A stretch of DNA of 64,000 nucleotides, taken from contig NZ_CP120467.1 of the NCBI RefSeq assembly GCF_029983095.1, positions 1 through 64,000 of the forward strand, given 5' to 3'. This DNA comes from Enterococcus montenegrensis (lineage in GTDB: Bacteria > Bacillota > Bacilli > Lactobacillales > Enterococcaceae). The notes below the pieces were generated by a model that made no database searches, was not told the DNA's origin, and saw nothing but the letters and a program-made list of their open reading frames with translations. Shown here piece after piece: positions 47,026-55,616 of this stretch. Position 1 is the stretch's first letter. Each line of letters opens with the position of its first letter. Position numbers and translations under genes: made by a program.

Positions 47026-47724
47026 TTAAGCTTGTAAATCCCGATGGAGCTGAATGGTATTTTTGGCCCAATTTATTTTGTCTAAGCGATAAGGAAAATC
47101 ACCGGATACGGTGTAACTTCCTGGGGTGGGAACATTTATTTTTTGCATGCGGGCGTTGCCTTTGGCCAAATAACCTGTACCAAGTTTTAACATATCTCGT
47201 AAGCCGAGATTGCTTTTGGTGTGCTCTTTGACTGTACCCAAATTTTGCGTAATAGCGCTAAGACTGGGCGTGACGGTCTTCCATTTCATAAAACGAATCA
47301 AATCTTCCTGGCGGCTAAAAACGTCAAAAGACTTATCTTCGTCAATTTGATAGCTAATATAGGCGTCAATTTCTGTCAAAGACAACTTTTGCGGACCTAA
47401 TAAAAATTTTTGTCCGTTTTTTAAAGCGGTAAAATCTTTTTCAACTGTAATCGTTAAGGTGCCATCTGTATCCAGACCGGCTTCTTTAATCGCGGCTAAT
47501 CCCTCTTCTTTTTTCAAGATGAAGTATTTTGTTACCGACTGAGAAAATGCAACCGAGAAGTATTTTAAAAAATCAGTGATCGAATTTTTAACATACAATT
47601 CTCCCAAGGTAATGTTGTGGAGCATGATTTCAGGACTAACGCGCCATAAAGAACCCTTATCCTGCAAATCATAAACAAAAAAAGTTGAAAAAATACCGTC
47701 ATCAAAAATAAATAAAACTTTCAT
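47026..47724 (-). CDS. LCP (LytR-CpsA-Psr)-like protein lacking a membrane anchor
   Basis: A 232-residue protein. The start at 47724 follows AAGGAG; the longer frame from 47748 has no SD. Parts resemble LCP enzymes, which attach teichoic acids and other polymers to peptidoglycan: YFILKKEEGLAAIKEAGLDTDGTLTITVEKDF, then LKNGQKFLLGPQKLSLTEIDAYISYQ, then VFSRQEDLIRFMKWKTV, which recalls the RQ motif. The N-terminal membrane helix and most catalytic Arg/Asp residues of standard LCP proteins are absent. It may be a degenerate or cytoplasmic relative. I hold the family assignment with moderate confidence. Confidence 0.55.
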   Translation of the reverse strand: MKVLFIFDDGIFSTFFVYDLQDKGSLWRVSPEIMLHNITLGELYVKNSITDFLKYFSVAFSQSVTKYFILKKEEGLAAIKEAGLDTDGTLTITVEKDFTALKNGQKFLLGPQKLSLTEIDAYISYQIDEDKSFDVFSRQEDLIRFMKWKTVTPSLSAITQNLGTVKEHTKSNLGLRDMLKLGTGYLAKGNARMQKINVPTPGSYTVSGDFPYRLDKINWAKNTIQLHRDLQA

Positions 47725-47745
47725 GGGTTTTCTCCTTATACAGTG

Positions 47746-48105
47746 CAATTTATTAAAATTCCGTCTTAATGCTCAAAAGCCAAACTCTTGAAAAATTTGA
47801 AGAACAATTTATCAAGAGTTCATCTTATTGCTTGAGAGCTGACCAAGTTCCTAAAGCTTTTCTATTTGTCTAGCTTCATGTACCAACTCTGCGGGAAAAA
47901 TTCAAAAATTCGCTTCTGGTAAGGAACACCAGAAGTCAAATTTCCGACATTTTTCCACAGAGCTAACCGGTACATTCCACTTTTCTACATGTCTAGTTTT
48001 AGAAACTAACTTCCTACGGCAATAAGTCAAAATTTCAAGAAATTTGAAGAACAATTTATTAAAATTCCGTCTTATTGCTTGGAAGTTAAACGAGTTTCTA
48101 AAGCT
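47746..48105 (+). repeat. Repeat array 4: one rearranged B module, then A and B
   Basis: A truncated or rearranged type B stretch (about 47746-47858) is followed by type A (47872-47982) and type B (47995-48105), 123 bp apart. The linkers are TTTCTATTTGTCT and TTTCTACATGTCT. Paired outer arms are TGTACC with GGTACA in the A module, and AGAAACTAACTTCC with GGAAGTT...AGTTTCT in the B module. The array fills the divergent gap between the LCP-like and FusB-like genes. Confidence 0.82.
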
Positions 48106-48217
48106 TTTCTATTTCTACTCTATCAATTTTTTTCTTTTTTGACTACCGGCGTAGGGCCGTTGCTTTTTTTAGAAAATGCGGGTATGATAACGAAGATTAG
48201 AACAAGGTGGTGGTCAC

Positions 48218-48268
48218 ATGATACGATTTGTATCTTCTGTACGCACAATTGGCTGGCAGTTAGACTGA
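48218..48268 (+). CDS. Leader peptide of 16 residues upstream of the FusB-like gene
   Basis: The ATG at 48218 is preceded by AAGGTGGTGG and opens a 16-codon frame (MIRFVSSVRTIGWQLD). The frame ends inside the 5' arm of a hairpin at 48265-48300. Position, size and SD suggest a regulatory leader. The fusB gene of staphylococcal plasmids was reported to be controlled by translational attenuation, so this is a plausible parallel. Confidence 0.5.
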   Translation: MIRFVSSVRTIGWQLD

Positions 48269-48300
48269 TGGCGCAGTTGTGACTTTCTTCTGCGCATCAG
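48265..48300 (+). promoter_or_regulatory. Attenuator-like hairpin before the FusB-like gene
   Basis: CTGATGGCGCAG and CTGCGCATCAG pair with a single bulged G. The stop codon of the leader peptide is in the left arm. The GAGAAAGGA ribosome-binding site follows 7 nt after the right arm. There is no T-run, so control of translation rather than transcription is more likely. Confidence 0.5.
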
Positions 48301-48323
48301 CGGTTTGGAGAAAGGAAAATCTT

Positions 48324-48956
48324 ATGAATTTAGAACCTTATCAATTTTTTGCTTTAGCAAAAGACATCGACGATTTGATTAATGTCTATCAATCCGTCAA
48401 TGACAAACAAACAGTCAACGCCGTACAGGCTTTAACAACTGAAAAAATTAATACCATTTTGCCGGAAGATTCTGCAAAAAAAGCAGCATTGGTGCAATTT
48501 ATTTTAAATCCACATTTGACAAAAGCCGCAGCTGAACGTTATTTAAACGAATTAAAAGAACAAGTGACGCCTTTTGTTGCGCCAAGTGCTAAACAAGTGG
48601 AAAAAGTCTTTCGCAAGACGAAAAAATTGCGTTTACCAAATTTTGACGCGATGGATCTAAAAGAGCACACCTATATTGGTTGGAACGATCCGGGGCAGCA
48701 GCAAAAATTTATGCTGTATTATGAAAATGGTGCCCTAAAAGGGTTAAAAGGCAATTTTTCTAGTAATATTTTGAAAAATGTTTGTTCCATTTGTCATAAA
48801 ACCAGTGAAGTGGCGCTATTTTTAGCCACGACTAAAAAAGGCGGCGACGGTACGTATACCAAACGTGGTAACTATATTTGCGTCGACAGCGACAAATGCA
48901 ATCATCAACTTTATGATAAGCAACAGTTGCTAGATTTTGCTAATAAAGTAAAATAA
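48324..48956 (+). CDS. FusB/FusC-family EF-G-binding protein
   Basis: A 210-residue protein close in length to FusB. Proteins of this family bind elongation factor G and free it from fusidic-acid-stalled ribosomes. The N-terminal part is helical (MNLEPYQFFALAKDIDDLINVYQSVND). The C-terminal zinc-binding domain shows YIGWNDPGQQQKFMLYYENG, LKNVCSICHKTSEV, then YICVDSDKCNHQLYDK, with the two Cys pairs needed for zinc. Many Gram-positive species carry chromosomal homologues, and real fusidic-acid protection must be tested. The start at 48324 follows GAGAAAGGA. A leader peptide and hairpin lie upstream. Confidence 0.9.
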   Translation: MNLEPYQFFALAKDIDDLINVYQSVNDKQTVNAVQALTTEKINTILPEDSAKKAALVQFILNPHLTKAAAERYLNELKEQVTPFVAPSAKQVEKVFRKTKKLRLPNFDAMDLKEHTYIGWNDPGQQQKFMLYYENGALKGLKGNFSSNILKNVCSICHKTSEVALFLATTKKGGDGTYTKRGNYICVDSDKCNHQLYDKQQLLDFANKVK

Positions 48957-48983
48957 AATTTCAGTTTATAATTTATAAATTTT

Positions 48984-49016
48984 AAAAGACAGAAGGATTT
49001 TTCCTTCTGTCTTTTT
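48984..49016 (+). terminator. Terminator of the FusB-like gene
   Basis: AAAAGACAGAAGGA, TTT loop, TCCTTCTGTCTTTT, then T. Confidence 0.92.
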
Positions 49017-49109
49017 ATTAGCCTTTTAGCTGATTTCACTGTAAAAAAGTGGTAGCAATAACTTAAATTTATCCGCTAGACCATTTTCATAGATTCACAC
49101 ACCCGCTTT

Positions 49110-52106
49110 TTAAACTTCGGACATTTCTTCATCAAAAGTGCGGGGATCTTTTTTCTTTTTGGTAAAAAAGGCGATCATCAAGAGATTGCTGATTAGGAAT
49201 AACCCGATAAACAGGCCGGTTTCAACTAACAGTGAGCCTCCGATGGAGATGCCTTCGCGTAATGCGCGAATGGAATAAGTCATTGGTAAAAACGGATTTA
49301 TAACCCGATAAAATGTGCCACTTAATTCGATTGGATACGTTCCACCAGAACTTGCCAATTGAATGATCATAAAGATAAGCATTAAAAATGAACCAAGTTT
49401 TCCTAATAATAAATTGAACAACGTGACGATCGACATAAAGGTCAGGGAAACGAGGATGCTAAACAAAATCACTTTGACTGGCTGTAAGACAGTCATACCT
49501 AAAAAGACGGTCAAGACGAAATACACCATTAAAGCTTGAAAAATTCCGACAGCGCCTAAAATCGAGGCTTTACTTGCCCACCATGCGATACCACTTGTCG
49601 GTTTTTTCTTTGGTGTAAAAGTATCAAACAGCAAGTTAAATGTAATGGTTCCAATGAATAAGGCGACAGACATCATGTAAGGCGCCATTGCCGTCCCATT
49701 ATTTGCTACTGAGTCAAAATCTTGGTGAATAGTGCTTACAGGCTTGGCCATGGCATCAGCTGAAACTTTCTTCGTGTTGATTTCTTTTATTTTATCAGCA
49801 CCACTAGCCAATTGATTGCTCACTTCCTTTAGCCCACTTCCGACTTTTCCTAAAGATTGCTGTACTTGTTTTTCACCTGTAGCAAGTTGGAAACTGCCTG
49901 TTGAAATTTGTTGCGCGCCACTGTCTAATTTTTGCGCACCTGAAATTATGCTGCCGCCATTTGCTGCTAGTTGTCCAGTTCCATTCACTAATTGTAAGGA
50001 GCCATTTTGTAAAGCAGACACGCCACTACGCAAAGTAGGCAGTTTTTGCTGTACTTGATTTAAGCCAGCTGTTAGTTGATTTGAACCATGGGTAAGCGTG
50101 GCTGATTGGTGCTGCAAGCGCTCAGTTCCACTAGCCAATTGTTGTGCGCCTTGGGCTAATTGATTGACCCCGCCACTTAGAACAGGAACTTTTTGTTGTA
50201 AATTAGCGAGCCCGTTTGTTAGATTTCCAGCACCCTGATTAATTGTTTGTCCTTGTGCTGCTAATTTTGTGGCACCTTGTGTGAGCTGTTCACTGCCAGT
50301 TGCTAACTGCTGAATACTTTTCGTGAGAGTTGGCATATTTTTATTTAATGCTGTTGTACCTTGGTCAATTGCTTGGATGCCTGGAACAACTTGATTGGCA
50401 ATATCGTAAAGTCCCTGCACAGATTTATTAATTCCGTTACTAGCAGTAGCGCTGACTTGGGTCAATTGATTTGCACCGGTTTTCAAGTCAGCTATTTGCG
50501 TAACAGGAATTTGTTGGACGGCGGCAAGGCCACTTGTTAGTTTTTCTAAAGCTTGTTTTTGAGCTGTTAGTGAAGCAAAAAGTGGTGTCGTATCGATTGA
50601 AAGCTGATTTGCGGCCTGCAAAGTTTGGCTATCTTGTTGTTGCATCGTTGTTAAGACCAAGTCCTTTTGTTCTTGGGATAAAGTCACACCTTTTGTGGCT
50701 AAGGCAGCAACGATGGCATTTGCATTGGTTGCTAAATCTGTTTGGTAGTTGGCGCTAAGATTCTGTTTTGTCGTTTCGATTTGCTGATTAATTCCAGCAA
50801 CATTTTCTGATACGCTATTTAACTGATTAGAGAGTTCTGTTACAAGATTCGTGACCTGTGCAATATTTTCTAGACCACTTAAATCAGTTGTGGCCAATGT
50901 TTGAGCAACTTGCGCAAGATAGCTTTTCACGCTATCGGTATAATTTAAAAGCTGATTTTTTTCTGCCACTGACATTTGCACAGCACTTAAGCTAGTTGAT
51001 ATTTTTTTAGTTCCTTCGTTTAAAGCTTTTACTTGTTGAGGCAGTTGTTTCGTTTTTGAAGCTAAACTCTGCAGTCCCGCTGAAATTTGCTGTGTGCCGT
51101 CGCTGACGGATTGTACGCCATTTGTGTATTGACCTAATCCGTTTTGCAACGTTTGCGATCCAGCGCCTAATTGCCCCACACCTGTCGTTAAACTGGGAAT
51201 ATTTGTAGCAAATTGATTGATTCCGCGGGTTAGCTTTTTAGATCCCTTTGTAACAGTGCCGACACCATTTGTATATTGTAAAACGCCGGTGGCAAGTTTT
51301 TTAGAACCATCGGTCAGTTGACTGATCCCACCGGTTAGTTCCGGCACTTTACCCGCTAAAGTCGTAATGCCGAGATTAATTTTTTTAGCGCCGGTATCAA
51401 CTTTTTTAGCGCCGGTGACATATTGTTGCAGACTTTTATTTAATGTGTGGCTTCCATCAGAAAATTTTAGTGAACTAGCAGCTAGTTTTGTTAAATTATC
51501 TGAAAGTGTCTGGCTGGCAGTATTTAACTTGTCGGTTCCTGCTGCTAATTTTTTGCCGCCTGCTGCTGCGCTTTGCATACCAGTTCCGGCTTTGCCAAAT
51601 TGTGAAAGCAATGTTTCGCTATACATTTGGGTTACTTGACTGGATACTTGATTTTTTATTTGGGTCATCGCGGAATCTGACATTTTAGCCCCAGTCAAAT
51701 TAGTACCCTGAGAGGTTTGATACGTAATTTCCATATCCTTTGGCTGCTTAGTTAAGATTGTCGTTGCATTTTTGGAAAAGTTTGCCGGAATCGTCACGAT
51801 CATATAATATTTTCCTTTTTCAATTCCCTTTTGTCCCTGTTCTTTGGAGACAAAATGAAAGTCTAATGCGTGCGTTTGTTTTAATTTAGTGGTTAAATTT
51901 TTACCAATGGCGAGTTGTTTGCCTTGATAGACAATTGGTTGATCTTGATTAACCACCGCAACGGGCAAATGATCAAGATTTCCGTAAGGATTCCACAGTC
52001 CACCTAAAAAGATGAGGTTGTATAATGCTGGGATCAAGCCAATTATCCCCAAGACGATTAAAAGAAATTTATTTTTGAATAACGCGCGCCATTCTTGTTT
52101 TATCAT
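49110..52106 (-). CDS. YhgE/Pip-family membrane protein
   Basis: A 998-residue membrane protein of the family that includes the lactococcal phage infection protein Pip. It has an N-terminal membrane helix (FLLIVLGIIGLIPALYNLIFL) followed by the conserved GNLDHLPVAVVNQDQPIVYQGK. A very long extracellular region (about 170-780) of repeated short units pairs a Leu-x-x-Gly step with Thr/Ser/Gln-rich stretches (QLGAGSQTLQNGLGQYTNG), likely a long helical rod. It ends with an ABC-2-like block of six membrane helices (residues ~800-980). A TetR-type regulator is encoded divergently. The native role is unclear; export or cell-surface organisation is possible. Confidence 0.92.
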   Translation of the reverse strand: MIKQEWRALFKNKFLLIVLGIIGLIPALYNLIFLGGLWNPYGNLDHLPVAVVNQDQPIVYQGKQLAIGKNLTTKLKQTHALDFHFVSKEQGQKGIEKGKYYMIVTIPANFSKNATTILTKQPKDMEITYQTSQGTNLTGAKMSDSAMTQIKNQVSSQVTQMYSETLLSQFGKAGTGMQSAAAGGKKLAAGTDKLNTASQTLSDNLTKLAASSLKFSDGSHTLNKSLQQYVTGAKKVDTGAKKINLGITTLAGKVPELTGGISQLTDGSKKLATGVLQYTNGVGTVTKGSKKLTRGINQFATNIPSLTTGVGQLGAGSQTLQNGLGQYTNGVQSVSDGTQQISAGLQSLASKTKQLPQQVKALNEGTKKISTSLSAVQMSVAEKNQLLNYTDSVKSYLAQVAQTLATTDLSGLENIAQVTNLVTELSNQLNSVSENVAGINQQIETTKQNLSANYQTDLATNANAIVAALATKGVTLSQEQKDLVLTTMQQQDSQTLQAANQLSIDTTPLFASLTAQKQALEKLTSGLAAVQQIPVTQIADLKTGANQLTQVSATASNGINKSVQGLYDIANQVVPGIQAIDQGTTALNKNMPTLTKSIQQLATGSEQLTQGATKLAAQGQTINQGAGNLTNGLANLQQKVPVLSGGVNQLAQGAQQLASGTERLQHQSATLTHGSNQLTAGLNQVQQKLPTLRSGVSALQNGSLQLVNGTGQLAANGGSIISGAQKLDSGAQQISTGSFQLATGEKQVQQSLGKVGSGLKEVSNQLASGADKIKEINTKKVSADAMAKPVSTIHQDFDSVANNGTAMAPYMMSVALFIGTITFNLLFDTFTPKKKPTSGIAWWASKASILGAVGIFQALMVYFVLTVFLGMTVLQPVKVILFSILVSLTFMSIVTLFNLLLGKLGSFLMLIFMIIQLASSGGTYPIELSGTFYRVINPFLPMTYSIRALREGISIGGSLLVETGLFIGLFLISNLLMIAFFTKKKKDPRTFDEEMSEV

Positions 52107-52254
52107 AATTTTGCCTTCTTCCCGATTTAATTCTGCTCATAACAAAAGCAAAACAACAACGTGTTGATTTGTGAACTTGGAAATTATATAATCGAGTAGA
52201 AAGATAGTCAACCAACAGATTTTTAGCTTTTGTCGATTTGAGAGGAAGAATACG
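52107..52254. promoter_or_regulatory. Divergent control region of YhgE and TetR genes
   Basis: This 148-bp gap should contain both promoters. A near-palindrome CAACGTGTTG (52157-52166) flanked by ACAACA and ATTTGT is a candidate TetR operator. A TATATAAT sequence lies close to it. Assignment is by position only. Confidence 0.4.
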
Positions 52255-52863
52255 ATGGCAGAACAAAATTTAAAAAAAAAGCAAACAAAGAAAAAAATTT
52301 ATCAAGCATTGATTAAATTGTCTAAAACAAAATTTATTCGAGATGTGACGGTTTCAGAGTTGTGTCGCACAGCTGCAATCAATCGCTCAACTTTTTATTT
52401 ACATTATCAAGATATTGATGATCTGATTTTGGAGTTAGGAGAAGGCAATATTCACTTTTTCGTCGAAAGTGTCAAAGATAAGAAACTTTCTCCAAGTACA
52501 ATCGATTTATCTGGTAATCAAACTGTTTTTATCGATTATAAAGATCTCGTCGAAACAATCAAACATGCCGAAAATGAAAAAGAAGTTGTGATGATGCTCT
52601 TAGGCAAACATGGCGATCCGCATTTTGCTACCGAGTTAAAAAATGCCATTCGTGATCTGCTGTCGTATTTTCTGCAAGATTATTACCCGCAGCTAAAAAG
52701 TAAGTTTCCCAATGTACCAGATGATTATTTAGCCATTATTCTCTTTGATACGTCTGCTGAAATCATTTTGTACTGGATAGAAAAAGGCATGCAAGAAACA
52801 CCAGAAAAAATCAGTGAAATCATTTCCGCTGCCCGTATTGTAGGACCAATAAGCCTTTTGTAA
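52255..52863 (+). CDS. TetR-family transcriptional regulator
   Basis: A 202-residue DNA-binding protein. The N-terminal HTH includes KIYQALIKLSKTKFIRDVTVSELCRTAAINRSTFYLHYQDIDDL, typical of the TetR superfamily. The C-terminal ligand/dimer domain ends in FDTSAEIILYWIEKGMQETPEKISEII, a pattern common in regulators next to YhgE/Pip genes. It is divergent from the YhgE gene and most likely represses it and itself. It starts at an ATG with AGAGGAAGA upstream. Confidence 0.9.
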   Translation: MAEQNLKKKQTKKKIYQALIKLSKTKFIRDVTVSELCRTAAINRSTFYLHYQDIDDLILELGEGNIHFFVESVKDKKLSPSTIDLSGNQTVFIDYKDLVETIKHAENEKEVVMMLLGKHGDPHFATELKNAIRDLLSYFLQDYYPQLKSKFPNVPDDYLAIILFDTSAEIILYWIEKGMQETPEKISEIISAARIVGPISLL

Positions 52864-53009
52864 AGCGATTTAAACAAGAAAAATAATAAAAAAGCAGGGA
52901 TAATTAGCTGCTTTAGGGTTATTTAAGGCTGGCAGATTGTTTCGTTGTCATAAGCCACATTAATTATCAGACAGCTCATTTTAGCTATATTTAGCGCTAA
53001 AATATCTGC

Positions 53010-53015
53010 TATACT
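53010..53015 (+). promoter_or_regulatory. Extended -10 promoter of the 49-residue membrane protein
   Basis: TGCTATACT, an extended -10 element, lies 29 bp before the start codon; the SD GGGGAG sits between. Confidence 0.55.
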
Positions 53016-53043
53016 AAAAAAAATTGATCGTAGGGGAGAAAAA

Positions 53044-53193
53044 ATGAAAAATACTACCAGTGAAATTATTGGACAAAGTGATGGGCCAACAGATATTTTA
53101 GTGCCGGGGTCAAATTTTATTGTGCCCGTCATAGTTGCTGTAATTATCGCAGTTGTGGTGATCGGTTTTATGCTTTATCGGAGGAAAAAATAA
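53044..53193 (+). CDS. Small single-pass membrane protein (49 residues) with an IGQSDGPTDI motif
   Basis: A real-looking short gene: extended -10 promoter, SD GGGGAG 6 nt before the ATG, and a strong terminator after the stop. The sequence is a polar N-terminus (MKNTTSEIIGQSDGPTDILV), one strongly hydrophobic helix (FIVPVIVAVIIAVVVIGFML) and the tail YRRKK. The segment IGQSDGPTDI resembles the GGADGPT-type motif of sodium-pumping decarboxylase beta subunits and of short peptides annotated as such. I recall that similarity from general knowledge and it needs a search. Its function is unknown. It is monocistronic, between tetR and the alanine symporter. Confidence 0.7.
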   Translation: MKNTTSEIIGQSDGPTDILVPGSNFIVPVIVAVIIAVVVIGFMLYRRKK

Positions 53194-53231
53194 GCGAATA
53201 CATAAGCAAAAATTGCGCCAATAATATTTTT

Positions 53232-53277
53232 AAACTGTCGAAGGTTCTGCTAAAAAAGCAGGTTCGACAGTTTTTTA
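53232..53277 (+). terminator. Terminator after the small membrane protein
   Basis: AAACTGTCGAA and TTCGACAGTTT with an inner CTGCT/AGCAG pairing, then TTTATTT. Confidence 0.92.
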
Positions 53278-53488
53278 TTTGTGTTTACCCCGTAAAATCC
53301 CGAACATTTCCGCTACATTTTGACAAAAAAATCATGAATGGGTGGAAAGTCAGTTGAAAACCTGTTAAAATGGCAAAATATTCAGATTATCGAAAAAATA
53401 AAAAGGTTGTTGTTTTCGTCGGTGAAAAAGTAAAATCGTCACAAGTTAGTGGAAAGTTTGAGGGTTTATCGTTAAAAGGGGGAATGAA

Positions 53489-54919
53489 ATGGATAAGGTG
53501 TTAGTAAAAATTAACGATATTATTTGGGGAGCCCCCATGATTTTATTGATTTTGGGGATTGGGCTGATTTTGACGGTTGGTTGCCGTTTTATTCAGCTAA
53601 AAAAATTGCCCTTGGCGTTGAAATTCATGGTGCAAGATGAAGAGGACGGCAAAGGGGATGTTTCGAGTTTCCAAGCGTTGTGTACAGCGCTATCTGCTAC
53701 TATCGGTACAGGAAATATCGTCGGAGTGGCAACAGCGATTGTTGCCGGCGGTCCTGGGGCGTTGTTTTGGTTGGAATTAGCAGGGCTTTTGGGAATGGCA
53801 ACGAAATACGCAGAAGGATTACTAGCCGTGAAGTACCGCTCTTTTGATACGGACGAAAAAGCATTAGGCGGCCCTTTTTACTACATCGAAAAAGGGTTAG
53901 GAAAAAAATGGCGGCCACTTGGCAAGGCCTTTGCCTTATTTGGTATTTTAGCGGGGCTGTTAGGTATTGGTACTTTAACGCAAATTAACGGTATTACTTC
54001 TGCTGCTGAAACTTTTTTTGATCCTGATAAAAATCACAGCTTACAATTATTTGGCAACAATTATTCTTGGGCGGTAATTATTTCGGGGTTATTGGTCACA
54101 ATTTGTGTCGCCGGTGTTTTAATTGGTGGGGTCAAGCGCATTGCCAAAGTTTCAGAAATTATTGTCCCGGCAATGATCGTTTTATATGTGAGTTTATGTC
54201 TGTGGCTGATTATTTTAAATGCGGACAAATTACCTGGTGTGATTATTTTGATCTTCCGCAGCGCCTTTGGTTTTGAGGCAGCTGCCGGCGGAGCATTAGG
54301 GGCGATGATGATCGCTATGCAAAAAGGAATTGCCCGGGGAATATTTTCCAATGAATCTGGTCTAGGCAGTGCGCCGATTGCCGCAGCTGCCGCGCGGACC
54401 AAAGAACCTGTGCGACAAGGCTTGGTTTCTATGACCGGTACATTTATCGATACGATTATTGTTTGTAATATGACCGGCATGGCGATTATTTTAACAGATG
54501 CATGGAAAATAGGAAAAGATGGCGCGGCAGTCACCATTTACGCCTTTAGCCAAGCGTTGCCGATCTCTGAGGCGGTTGTTTCTTTCTTGTTGATGATTTG
54601 TTTAATGTTCTTTGCTTTTACGACGATTTTGGGCTGGAATTATTATTCAGAGCGTTGTTTGGCATATCTCTTTAATACGAATAAATTTGCTAATCCTTTT
54701 AAAGTTTTATACGTGGCAGCTGTTTTTATTGGCCCCTATTTGACCGTTTCAGCGGTGTGGACACTGGCAGATATTTGTAACGGCTTGATGGCTTTTCCAA
54801 ATATCATCGCGCTGATTTTTTTAAGCCCGGTGGTCGTCAAAGAAACCCGCCAATTCTTTGCCACTAAAAAAGCAGCAACACCGCTTTTGGCACCTGAACT
54901 TTCTTTGGATGAAGATTGA
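53489..54919 (+). CDS. Sodium:alanine symporter (AGCS family)
   Basis: Sodium-coupled importer for alanine or glycine, 476 residues, with about ten membrane helices. Family markers are GDVSSFQALCTALSATIGTGNIVGVATAIVAGGPGALFW near the N-terminus and the conserved block GIARGIFSNESGLGSAPIAAAAA around residue 280. The C-terminal part includes FFAFTTILGWNYYSERCLAYL. It is preceded by GGGGG and an ATG and followed by a clear terminator, so it is probably a single-gene unit. Substrate identity cannot be fixed beyond the family. Confidence 0.95.
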   Translation: MDKVLVKINDIIWGAPMILLILGIGLILTVGCRFIQLKKLPLALKFMVQDEEDGKGDVSSFQALCTALSATIGTGNIVGVATAIVAGGPGALFWLELAGLLGMATKYAEGLLAVKYRSFDTDEKALGGPFYYIEKGLGKKWRPLGKAFALFGILAGLLGIGTLTQINGITSAAETFFDPDKNHSLQLFGNNYSWAVIISGLLVTICVAGVLIGGVKRIAKVSEIIVPAMIVLYVSLCLWLIILNADKLPGVIILIFRSAFGFEAAAGGALGAMMIAMQKGIARGIFSNESGLGSAPIAAAAARTKEPVRQGLVSMTGTFIDTIIVCNMTGMAIILTDAWKIGKDGAAVTIYAFSQALPISEAVVSFLLMICLMFFAFTTILGWNYYSERCLAYLFNTNKFANPFKVLYVAAVFIGPYLTVSAVWTLADICNGLMAFPNIIALIFLSPVVVKETRQFFATKKAATPLLAPELSLDED

Positions 54920-54928
54920 AATCAAGTT

Positions 54929-54965
54929 AAAAAAACACCTTCTTAAAGAAGAGGGTGTTTTTTTA
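54929..54965 (+). terminator. Terminator of the alanine symporter gene
   Basis: AAAAAACACC(TTCTT) and (AAGAA)GAGGGTGTTTTTT form the stem, with a T-run. Confidence 0.9.
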
Positions 54966-55046
54966 ATTGTCGGTAAAGCAAAAAAATTTCACCAGAATAA
55001 ATTGTTTTATTACAGGTTGGTAAAATCAATTTTACAAATGGACCTT

Positions 55047-55146
55047 CCAAAAAATAAGGGAAAATTACCCAAAACTTGCGATACAATTAAAAAAATCTCC
55101 CGCTTATTTTTGCGAGCTGAGGGCAGTTTGCGTATCTTTTGGTATA
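55047..55146 (+). repeat. Decayed type C repeat module
   Basis: The order of landmarks matches type C (AAAAAATAAG, AAAATT, ACAATT, CCCGCTTATTTTTGCGAG, CAGTTTGCG) with many substitutions and no clear AGCT ends. It lies alone between the symporter terminator and the YjbR-like gene. Confidence 0.5.
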
Positions 55147-55172
55147 CTGGAAAATGTTAAGGAGGTCAGATG

Positions 55173-55559
55173 ATGTCTGTAAAAAATCGAATGGAAAAAT
55201 TCAAACAGTATGGCGAAAGCCTGCCACAAGCCAAAGTCTATTTTCGCCAAGATTGGGGCGTTTATTATTTTGATATTATGGGGAAAATGTTTGGCATGAT
55301 GAGTCCTGAACAAACAGAAAAAGCCATTATCACGTTAAAGAATGATCCTGCTAAAAATGAAGAGTTACGGGAGCTTTATCCCGACGTGATCATTCCTGGA
55401 TATTATGCTAATAAAAAACATTGGAATTCTATTTATTTGGCAAGTCCGGTCTTAACTGAGGATGAGATTTGCAATATGATTGCCGTTTCTTACCAGCTGG
55501 TCGTCTGTAAATTACCCAAAAAATTACAAGCACAAATTACGAAAGAAGATAAAAAATAA
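55173..55559 (+). CDS. MmcQ/YjbR-family protein
   Basis: A 128-residue protein of the YjbR (double wing / CyaY-like) fold. Typical features are FRQDWGVYYFDIMGKMFGMMS, EELRELYPDVIIPGYYANKKHWNSIYL and a C-terminal helix SYQLVVCKLPKKLQAQI. Two in-frame ATGs lie at 55170 and 55173. GGAGG at 55161-55165 suits the second better. Family members have been described as DNA-binding-like, but the biological role is not established. It is a single gene followed by its own terminator. Confidence 0.88.
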   Translation: MSVKNRMEKFKQYGESLPQAKVYFRQDWGVYYFDIMGKMFGMMSPEQTEKAIITLKNDPAKNEELRELYPDVIIPGYYANKKHWNSIYLASPVLTEDEICNMIAVSYQLVVCKLPKKLQAQITKEDKK

Positions 55560-55616
55560 AAAACCTTGCTAGCAAAATGGTGCCCAGTTCCCATTAGTTA
55601 GCAAGGTTTTCTTTTA
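55560..55616 (+). terminator. Terminator of the YjbR-like gene
   Basis: AAAACCTTGCTA and TAGCAAGGTTTT enclose a 27-nt loop, then TCTTTT. Confidence 0.85.

Noticed and set aside
53281..53488. T-box or other riboswitch before the alanine symporter
   Set aside because: No specifier loop, T-box sequence or terminator/antiterminator pair is visible in the 200-bp leader region.
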